DNA of 64,000 bases from an uncultured Clostridia bacterium (GTDB lineage Bacteria; Bacillota; Clostridia; Christensenellales; Borkfalkiaceae). Where the stretch lies: contig CANPZV010000001.1 of NCBI GenBank assembly GCA_947589285.1, positions 1 to 64,000 on the forward strand, written 5' to 3'. Below are positions 56,761 through 64,000 of the stretch, one piece after another; the stretch's first letter is position 1; each line of letters begins with the position of its first letter. Under the pieces are notes generated by a model, which saw nothing but the letters and a program-made list of their open reading frames with translations, was not told the DNA's origin and searched no databases. The position numbers and the translations under genes were made by a program.

Positions 56761-57807
56761 ATGGCAGAGAAAAAAGCCGAGGATCAAAAGCTCATTGAGG
56801 GTCAGACGGCCTCTCCCGACAAGGGCGAAAAGATGTCGATTTACGAATACGAGCAGAAGTATGTCAAACAGCAGAATGTGCGGGGCGCGAAGATCTTTCT
56901 GCGCGTCATCGCGGCGATCATCGGCGTGTTTCTGTTCGTACTCCTCCTTCTCGTCGCCCTTCGTGTGTACGAGATCAACCAATACGCGGGCTATGCGACG
57001 GGCGCGGCCTGCCTCATCGCATACATCTTCATCTTTGTCGTCCCCCTCGTCAAGATCATGCGCGCGCCCTACTTTTTGACGAACATCAACGCGCAGACGG
57101 CCTCCAAGGCACAGCGGCACAACAAAAAGGTGCGGCGGGACATCGCCGACAAGATGATAAACTTCTCCTCCAAGGTCGAGGGCGCGGGGTGGTACGATTC
57201 CGAACTCATCGGCAAACTCGCCATCGCGCGGAACACGGGGGACGACGAGGCTCTCAAAGTCGCACTCACCGCCCTCTACAAAGGCTCGGTGAAGAAGTCG
57301 GCCAAGTCCCTCATCATGAAGAGTTCCCTGCGCTCGGCGATGTATTCGGCTCTCTCGCAGTCCGAAAAGATCGACGCCGCCCTCATCATCGCCGTCAACA
57401 CACAGCTCATCAGGGACCTCGTGTTCCTGTACGGCTTCCGCCCCTCGGATATCCGTCTCGCGAAGATCTTTATGGGGGTCATCAGAAATTCCATGATCGC
57501 CCTCGGCCTCGGCGGCCTGAATGTGGGGAATGCCGTTGTCAAGACGATGGGCGACGCCGTTAAGGGCATTCCCATTTTGGGCAATCTCATCTCCACGATC
57601 GTGGATTCCTCCGTGCAGGGGCTTGCGAACGGGACCCTGACCGCCCTCATCGGCTTCCAGACCATCCGCTATCTGAATACGGAGTACAATCTGCAAAATA
57701 TCCTCGACGGCATCGACGTCAGCGAGACGAGCGAAGAGTTGCAGGAGACCTGCTCCGAGATCGAGACCCAGCTCAAAAAGAAGAAAAAGCTCGCCCCCGC
57801 GGTGTAA
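56761..57807 (+). CDS. Membrane protein, DUF697/YcjF-like C-terminal region
   Basis: Two N-terminal TM helices; SDIRLAKIFMGVIRNSMIALGLGG...IPILGNLISTIVDSSVQGLANGTLTALIG; promoter TTTACA-N17-TATGAT at 56704-56732. Confidence 0.65.
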   Translation: MAEKKAEDQKLIEGQTASPDKGEKMSIYEYEQKYVKQQNVRGAKIFLRVIAAIIGVFLFVLLLLVALRVYEINQYAGYATGAACLIAYIFIFVVPLVKIMRAPYFLTNINAQTASKAQRHNKKVRRDIADKMINFSSKVEGAGWYDSELIGKLAIARNTGDDEALKVALTALYKGSVKKSAKSLIMKSSLRSAMYSALSQSEKIDAALIIAVNTQLIRDLVFLYGFRPSDIRLAKIFMGVIRNSMIALGLGGLNVGNAVVKTMGDAVKGIPILGNLISTIVDSSVQGLANGTLTALIGFQTIRYLNTEYNLQNILDGIDVSETSEELQETCSEIETQLKKKKKLAPAV

Positions 57808-57834
57808 CTTTTCCCCCTTCCTTTTTGAATCCAT

Positions 57835-57872
57835 AAAAACAGGCGAGCTTCATAAAAAGCCCGCCTGTTTTT
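57835..57872. terminator. Bidirectional terminator between convergent genes
   Basis: AAAAACAGGCG ... CGCCTGTTTTT. Confidence 0.85.
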
Positions 57873-57876
57873 ATGC

Positions 57877-58645
57877 TCAAATGTTTTTTTCCACGTCCTG
57901 CCAATTCGAGTTGGTAAGAATTTCGGCATTATCGCCAACGAATACTTTGCCCGCCTCCTCATCGTCTTTCAACTGCCAAAGCATCCAGGCCGTCATATAG
58001 CCGTCCGTTAAGGTAAGCATATCTTCGTGTTCCGCACCCTTGATCCTCGCGCGGATTTTTGTAACATCTTGATCCATCGTGCTATAAATATCTTTGAGAG
58101 CTTCCAGCGGACAGACCCCGCCGAACTCTTGGTAAATATCTTCAACCCCCGAATCGTCGGTCTTTCCCGTACCTGCCGTCATAAAATAGGGGATTTTGAT
58201 TTTTGATGCGTCGTATTCCCAACCCATATTTTTTGCAAGGAATGGATATGCGGCACTGCCCGTGAAAATCGTTTTGTATTTGCTGCTGTTTTCAAATTCG
58301 GTTGCCGCCCTGATCGCACCCGCGCCGCCTTGCGAAAATCCCATTATTCCGATATTTGTTTGGCTGATCTTCTTATAGAAAACGCTGTCGGTTTTATCGT
58401 TTAATTTTAATACATGATCGAGCGTAAGCGAGGTGGATTCGCCAGAACCCGCTTGCCTGTCCTCATTCCCCGCGACGATAAAACCCCACGACGCAAGCCG
58501 CACGAAATACGGCTCATAGTTCAGTGCCGCAACGTTGCTCGCATTGGTTATAACGATAAGCGGAGCCTGCAATCATAAGCCCTTTATGCTTTCTTTTCTT
58601 TTTGGGGGTGTCGGACTTGTTTTGCATAGCGGTTTGTTCTTCCAT
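57877..58645 (-). pseudogene. Alpha/beta hydrolase, internally deleted and frameshifted
   Basis: N-terminus MEEQTAMQNKSDTPKKKRKHKGLMIAG in one frame; APLIVITNASNVAALNYEPYFVRLASWGF...GIMGFSQGGAGA in another, with no linker region. Confidence 0.7.
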
Positions 58646-58878
58646 TTTATTTCTCCTCCTTGCTTTCATACGGTTGACAAACCACAATTCGTATGATATA
58701 TTATTTATGGAACTATCGTACCAATAGTGTACCACATTTTAATGTCTATGCGAAGCGTTTTTACAGCTCCACACAGGCAACGGAACTTTGCGGAAAAAGT
58801 TATCCATTGCGGTACAAAATCCAAAAAACAATGCGAAACGGTACAAATTCGACAAAAAGTACCGTAAAGGAGAACAAT

Positions 58879-59394
58879 ATGGGCGGAAATGCAAAAACAA
58901 CGGAATTCTTAAAGGAGTGTCTTGCGGACGCGCTTATCAAGCTATTAAAGAAAAAGCCGATAGAAAAAATATCCGTCCCCGAAATCTCGGAAACGGCGCA
59001 GGTCGGGAGGACGACGTATTTTCGCAACTTTTCGAGCAAACAGGAAGCGATCACATTTAAGTTCATCAAGCTATGGGAACGCTGGGCAGAAGAACACGAG
59101 ATCGAAGAACGCAAAAACTTTACGCCCGAAAACGGCCTGACCTTTTTTGAATACAATTACAGCATCAAAGACCTCCTCGCGCTTTGTTATGAGCGCGGCT
59201 TGCAGACGGCGATCTACAATTCTTTCTATGAAATTATGGTGCCGCAGTATGGCGAGAACGCGCTTGAATGCTATAAGGGCAGGTTTTACTCCTATGGGCT
59301 GTTCGGACTGCTCGACGAATGGGTCAGGCGCGGCTTCCACGAAACGCCGCAGGAAATGGCGGAGATCGTCAATAAGATTTCGGAAAAAGATTAA
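58879..59394 (+). CDS. TetR family regulator
   Basis: LADALIKLLKKKPIEKISVPEISETAQVGRTTYFRNFSSKQEAI. Confidence 0.9.
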   Translation: MGGNAKTTEFLKECLADALIKLLKKKPIEKISVPEISETAQVGRTTYFRNFSSKQEAITFKFIKLWERWAEEHEIEERKNFTPENGLTFFEYNYSIKDLLALCYERGLQTAIYNSFYEIMVPQYGENALECYKGRFYSYGLFGLLDEWVRRGFHETPQEMAEIVNKISEKD

Positions 59395-59475
59395 ATTCCC
59401 CTCCGCCGCAGAAGCTACCCCTTTCGCGGAATGATTTCGCGTTGGGCGGGACATACTGCGGACAAGGAGGAAGAT

Positions 59476-59910
59476 ATGATCGAACACGACACGATAGAAC
59501 TTTTGCGGGAGTGCGACGCGGGCATTCAGATGGGCATCGCGGCGATCGACGAGGTAAAGGACCACGTTGCGGACAGGGCATTCTTTCAGATGCTCGACGG
59601 CTACCAAAGGGAGTACGCGGACATTCAGAACGAGATCCAAGGCATTCTGCACACCTATCACGACGAGGGCAAGGACCCGAACCCCGTCGCCAAGGCCATG
59701 GCATGGTTCAAAGCCAACGTCATGATGGCGGTGAAGGACACGGATGCGGAGATCGCGGATCTGCTCACCGACGGCTGTAACATGGGCATCAAATCCCTCA
59801 ACAAGTATCTGAACCAATACGGCGCGGCCGATGAGCGGGCCAAAGACCTCACCCGCCGCCTCATCGAACTTCAGGACAGACAGCTCAAAGAGTTCCGCCG
59901 CTATCTCTGA
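59476..59910 (+). CDS. DUF2383-like (ferritin-like) helical protein
   Basis: MIEHDTIELLRECDAGIQMGIAAIDEVKDHVADRAFFQMLDGY; strong RBS. Confidence 0.6.
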   Translation: MIEHDTIELLRECDAGIQMGIAAIDEVKDHVADRAFFQMLDGYQREYADIQNEIQGILHTYHDEGKDPNPVAKAMAWFKANVMMAVKDTDAEIADLLTDGCNMGIKSLNKYLNQYGAADERAKDLTRRLIELQDRQLKEFRRYL

Positions 59911-60186
59911 CCCCTGCCACCTCGATGAACCCCTTAGATGGCTTTTTTCCCGCCCCGCGGCGGGAATTTTTCTTTATGAAACCCACCCGCCCGCCGCGTG
60001 GTGCAAAGGAGTGCAAAAAGCGGCTAATGCCGATGTGCAGAGGGGCCGCCAAATAATTTCCCCCGTCAATTCCGCCTTTTTCTTGGTGATAAATCACAAA
60101 TTTAGAAAAATTTTATCAAAACCCCTTGCGGAATCAAAAAAATTGATGTATAATAATGGGACGTAACAGTGAAATCGGAGGAAAAA

Positions 60187-61845
60187 ATGATCAATGTAAT
60201 TTTTAACGGCGGGCAGGTATCCGTGGCCGAGGGCACGCGGGTCATCGATCTCGTCGATCCCAAAGACAGGAAGAATCTCGTCCTGTGCCGCGTCGGGGCG
60301 CAGGCCAAGGAACTCCATTACCGCCTCTCGGAGCGGAACGACGGCATGACGGTAAGTCTGCTCAATCTGTCCAATGAAGAAGCGGGCAGGGCATACAGCG
60401 CGACCCTGCGCTACATCGTCGCGATGGCCTTCCACAATCTCTATCCCGAGGTGAGGATCCGCTTCTCCTACAACATTTCCCGCTCCATTGCGTGCATGCC
60501 GCTCACCAAGAACTTCAACATGTCCCGCGCGGTTGACGGGATCATGTGCGAAGTCAAGCGCATCATCGAGGCGGATCTCCCCATCGAGCGCGTCACCGTC
60601 ACCATCGAAGAGGCGACGGAGATCTACAAACGCTTCCACCTCGACGACAAGATCGAGATCCTCAAATACCGTCCCGAGAACACGGTACACCTCTACAAGT
60701 GCGGGGAGTATTACAACTATATGCACAACTATATGGTCCCCTCGACGGGGTGCATCCATAACTACACCATCACGCCCTACAGCCCCGGATTCATCATTCA
60801 ATATCCCCGCCACGACTTTGATTCCAACATTCCCGAATTCGAAGAGGAATCCACTTACTGCCGCACGCTCCAGCGGGCATACGCGCTCGCCGTCAAGACC
60901 AAGGTGCAGACGGTCTGCGACATCAACCGCAAGATCGAGCGCGGCGAAGTCCTCGAATTCGTCATGATGTGCGAGGCATATCACAACAGACAGCTCGCCG
61001 AACTCGGCGACATGATCGAACAGGAGATCGAAAACGTCCGCCTCATCGCGATCGCGGGGCCGAGTTCGAGCGGAAAGACGACCTTCTGCAACAGATTGCG
61101 GATCGAACTGCTCTCCCGCGGGATCAATCCCGTCACGATCTCCATGGATGACTACTATTTCGAGAAGAAAAAGCTCTGCGAGATCCAGGGGGTCCCCGTC
61201 GAACAGCTCGACCTCGAGGACATCAACTGCCTCGACATCGAACGCTTCAACAAGGACCTGTTCGACCTCATCAACGGAGAGGAGGTCACCCTGCCGCGCT
61301 TCAACTTCCAATCCGACAGGCGGGAGCAGGGCAGGACGATCCGTGTGGAACCCAACGTCCCCATCATCATCGAGGGCATTCACGCGCTCAATGAGAAGCT
61401 CACAAAGTCCATTCCGAAACATCAGAAGTTCAAGATCTACATCGCGCCGCACGCACAGCTCAACATCGACGACCACTCCCCTCTCTCCGTCACGAGCATG
61501 CGCCTCATCCGCAGGATCGTGCGCGACATGAAATTCCGCAACAGCCCCGCCGCCCGCACGATCGACATGTGGCCGTCGGTGCGCAACGGGGAATTCCGCT
61601 GGATCTATCCCAATCAGGAGAACGCCGACTTCGTGTTCAATTCCAGCCTCGGCTATGAGATGTGCGTCCTCAAAAAGCAGGCGATGGAGGCCCTCACGCA
61701 GATCCTGCCCACCGACCCGCAGTACCTGATGGCGAACCGCCTCATCAAGTTTTTGAAGTACTTCCGCCAGATCGACGACGATTCGATCATTCCTTGCAAT
61801 TCGCTCCTGCGCGAATTCATCGGCGGCAGCTGCTTCGACGTGTAG
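60187..61845 (+). CDS. Uridine kinase-like nucleoside kinase with N-terminal TGS/ThrRS-like region
   Basis: IAIAGPSSSGKTTFCNRLRIELLSRGINPVTISMDDYYF; TGS-like N-terminus; promoter TTGCGG-N17-TATAAT just upstream. Confidence 0.88.
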   Translation: MINVIFNGGQVSVAEGTRVIDLVDPKDRKNLVLCRVGAQAKELHYRLSERNDGMTVSLLNLSNEEAGRAYSATLRYIVAMAFHNLYPEVRIRFSYNISRSIACMPLTKNFNMSRAVDGIMCEVKRIIEADLPIERVTVTIEEATEIYKRFHLDDKIEILKYRPENTVHLYKCGEYYNYMHNYMVPSTGCIHNYTITPYSPGFIIQYPRHDFDSNIPEFEEESTYCRTLQRAYALAVKTKVQTVCDINRKIERGEVLEFVMMCEAYHNRQLAELGDMIEQEIENVRLIAIAGPSSSGKTTFCNRLRIELLSRGINPVTISMDDYYFEKKKLCEIQGVPVEQLDLEDINCLDIERFNKDLFDLINGEEVTLPRFNFQSDRREQGRTIRVEPNVPIIIEGIHALNEKLTKSIPKHQKFKIYIAPHAQLNIDDHSPLSVTSMRLIRRIVRDMKFRNSPAARTIDMWPSVRNGEFRWIYPNQENADFVFNSSLGYEMCVLKKQAMEALTQILPTDPQYLMANRLIKFLKYFRQIDDDSIIPCNSLLREFIGGSCFDV

Positions 61846-61854
61846 ACCTCCGCT

Positions 61855-62040
61855 CTTTAATTAAAAATTAAAAATTGAAAATTAAAAATTGTGGCGGGAA
61901 GAATTAAGAACAAACCCCCACCCCTTCCCCGCCCCCCTTAAAAAGGGGGCAGGCGAGAAAAAGAAGCCACGCCTCCCCCCTTATACCTGAGGGGGGAGGG
62001 TAGGGTAGGGGGTGCCTCGCTACCCCTATAAGGGGCGACG
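61855..62040. repeat. AT-rich heptamer tract plus GC-rich repeat
   Basis: 'taattaaaaattaaaaattgaaaattaaaaattg' then 'cccccttatacctgaggggggagggtagggtagggggtgcc', also at 24570-24612 and 46230-46275. Confidence 0.85.
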
Positions 62041-62062
62041 AGGGGCTGCTTTTATCCCAACA

Positions 62063-62096
62063 AAAAAACTCCGCAAGATGTTGCGGAGTTTTTTGC
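62063..62096. terminator. Bidirectional terminator
   Basis: AAAAAACTCCGCAA-GATG-TTGCGGAGTTTTTT. Confidence 0.85.
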
Positions 62097-62110
62097 CTCT
62101 TTCGGCTTCA

Positions 62111-64000
62111 TCATTCGAGATAGGAACCCGTGGAGCTGTTCCTCACGCGGAAGATCTGCACCTCCGCGCCCGTGTTGGCGTCGAGATAGACGATGAACTG
62201 CTCCTCGCCCATGTTGCAGGCGAACTCATAGCAGAGCATCTTTCTCCCGTCCACTGGAATGACGGCAAGGCGGCCGCTCGACACATTCAGTTCGTCCGAG
62301 AGGAGTTCCCTCGCCTCTGCCTCGGAGAGCGCGGCCTTCGCCGAATGGGTCTCGTCGTTGAGGAGATACCCCCTCGCGTCGATGCCGACGACCCTGCCCT
62401 TGGACTCGCAGACGCGGACCCGAATGATCTCGGGGTAGATCCTGACCTTCCTTTCGCTCGTCACATAGGTGATGTTCGCGACCATACCCGCGTCGGAGAG
62501 CCAGACGGCCTCGACGTTTTCGATGCCAAGTTCTCTTAAGAATTCCTTGGCGATCCCGTCGCAGGTCTCGAGGTTGAAGTTCTTCTCACTGCAATCCTCG
62601 TAGCTGTCGAAGAAGGCGAGCTTCCCGCCGTTTTTGGTGATCTCGGCGAAGATCTCCATGCCGTTTTCATCGGTGAGGACGAAGTTATAGCACACCATGT
62701 CCTCGGCCGTGGTCTCGCCCGTGAAGCGGACATCCGCGACATGGTAGGCCGAAAAGTACTCTCTCGCCCTCTCTTCTGCCTCTGCTTCGGTGATCTCGGG
62801 GAGGCCGAGGAGCTTGTTTTCGCCGATATTGCCCTCTTTTGAGAAGGGCGCGTCGACGATCTCCTCGATATTTTCGCGGATCCCGCTGCCGATTGAGCCG
62901 AAACCCTCGGACATGGCCCCGCCATTTCCCGTGATGAAGTCCATGACGTCATTTGAGGTCATGTGCATCGCAAGCTCGTTGAGTTCGCCGCAGAGCTTGG
63001 CGTTGACGGAGTAAAGACTTGCGATCTTCTCCTTCTCGCCCGAAGTCAGGGTCTTTCCCTGCGCCAGACGGGAGAGCATTCCCGTTGCGAATTGGTTCGC
63101 GTCGTTGACAAAACCTGAGATATCCGTACTCGTCGCGGCGTCCACGGGGAGGCGTTCGAGCGCGCTCTCGATGAGGGCGGTGTCAACGAGGATATCCGTG
63201 AGGAGCCTCCTCTGTTCGTCCACACCCGAGGAGATGCGGAGCTTTGAGAGGTTGTTGTCCATGTCCTCGGAGACGGAGACGAGTTCATACAGCGTGGAGC
63301 GCGCGCCCGATTCGCCGATGGCGGCCATATCGTTGAGGCGGAATGCGCCCGCGGTCACGACGGTGCCCAAAATGAGCGTCGCGACGCCGAGCGAGATGAC
63401 TGCGGCGAGCCAGCCGCCGAATCCCCTGCGGTTTTCCTTCCGCGCCGTCCTCTGCTCGCGGCGGTGCTTTTTGTCCTCCGCCCTGCGCTCATGCGCGGCG
63501 CGGCGGGAAGCGACCTTGTCCTCCCTCGCCTTCTCCCGCGCGGCGGCCTTCTGCCGCTTGAGGGCGACGCGCTCTCTCTTCTCGCGCTCGATGCGCTTCT
63601 GCCGTTCGGCCTTGGTCTCGTTCCTGAGGAGTTCCTTCCGTGCGGCACGCTCTGCCTTGCGCTCTGCCTTCTTCTCGCGCAGGGCGGCTCTTTTTTCGAG
63701 CTTCTTCTGTTTGAGCGCGGCCTTTCTCTCGGCGGCCGCCGCCTTCTTGTCGAGTTTCTTCTGTTTGATCTCGGCCTTCTTCTCGAGTTTCTTCTGTTTG
63801 AGGACGATCTTTGCGGCCTTCTTCTCTTCCTTCTCGCTCTCCTTGCGCTTTGCCCTGTCGAGCCGCTTCTCTGCCGCCGCCTTTTCCCTCTTTTCCGCCG
63901 CGGAGAGTTTCTCCCGCTTCACGGAAGTTTTCGCGCTCTTTCCCGCCGCGGTTTTCTTCGTTGACGTCTTTTTCACCGTCTTTTTTGCCGCGGAGGCCTT
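62111..64000 (-). CDS. ypeB: YpeB-like germination protein with long Lys/Ala/Arg-rich N-terminal extension (5' end runs off the window)
   Basis: YpeB-like domain from AAVISLGVATLILGTVVTAGAFRLNDMAAIGE to C-terminus; no stop between the GTG at 63976 and the window edge. Confidence 0.85.
   Translation of the reverse strand, partial: KASAAKKTVKKTSTKKTAAGKSAKTSVKREKLSAAEKREKAAAEKRLDRAKRKESEKEEKKAAKIVLKQKKLEKKAEIKQKKLDKKAAAAERKAALKQKKLEKRAALREKKAERKAERAARKELLRNETKAERQKRIEREKRERVALKRQKAAAREKAREDKVASRRAAHERRAEDKKHRREQRTARKENRRGFGGWLAAVISLGVATLILGTVVTAGAFRLNDMAAIGESGARSTLYELVSVSEDMDNNLSKLRISSGVDEQRRLLTDILVDTALIESALERLPVDAATSTDISGFVNDANQFATGMLSRLAQGKTLTSGEKEKIASLYSVNAKLCGELNELAMHMTSNDVMDFITGNGGAMSEGFGSIGSGIRENIEEIVDAPFSKEGNIGENKLLGLPEITEAEAEERAREYFSAYHVADVRFTGETTAEDMVCYNFVLTDENGMEIFAEITKNGGKLAFFDSYEDCSEKNFNLETCDGIAKEFLRELGIENVEAVWLSDAGMVANITYVTSERKVRIYPEIIRVRVCESKGRVVGIDARGYLLNDETHSAKAALSEAEARELLSDELNVSSGRLAVIPVDGRKMLCYEFACNMGEEQFIVYLDANTGAEVQIFRVRNSSTGSYLE

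Overview
This 64 kb window is GC-rich chromosome from an endospore-forming member of the Bacillota. Sporulation and germination genes support that: a gerAA-AB-AC operon, spoIIE, ypeB, veg and a SPOCS/LysM protein. About 40 coding regions can be supported. They include GTP-type PEPCK, galK-galM, two cation P-type ATPases, an EF-G paralogue, pheS/pheT behind a T-box, serS, an MreB-like protein with maf, Ppx/GppA, PnuC, an RsmF-like methyltransferase, mutY, fhs, a ZIP transporter, a YpeB-like protein, and two large surface proteins. No tRNA, rRNA, CRISPR array, transposase or prophage was recognised. Three signals stand out. (1) Between 10.5 and 11.4 kb, a small XRE regulator sits beside a divergent ~118-nt candidate small RNA. 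That RNA's promoter spacer is exactly filled by a 17-bp operator, and a second matching operator lies 30 bp away. An orphan hairpin-rich transcription unit lies downstream of the regulator. (2) Most intergenic regions are mosaics of several hairpin-forming repeat families. One ~165-bp element ends in a long hairpin whose loop has been opened by 107-217 bp of other repeats in three of seven copies, and one GC-rich repeat lies in frame inside the RsmF-like gene. (3) A second candidate small RNA at 29.1-29.3 kb follows an 11-bp-period direct repeat (TTAACGCTTCT x2) that resembles a Pho-type box. All calls are from reading the sequence; no database search was run.
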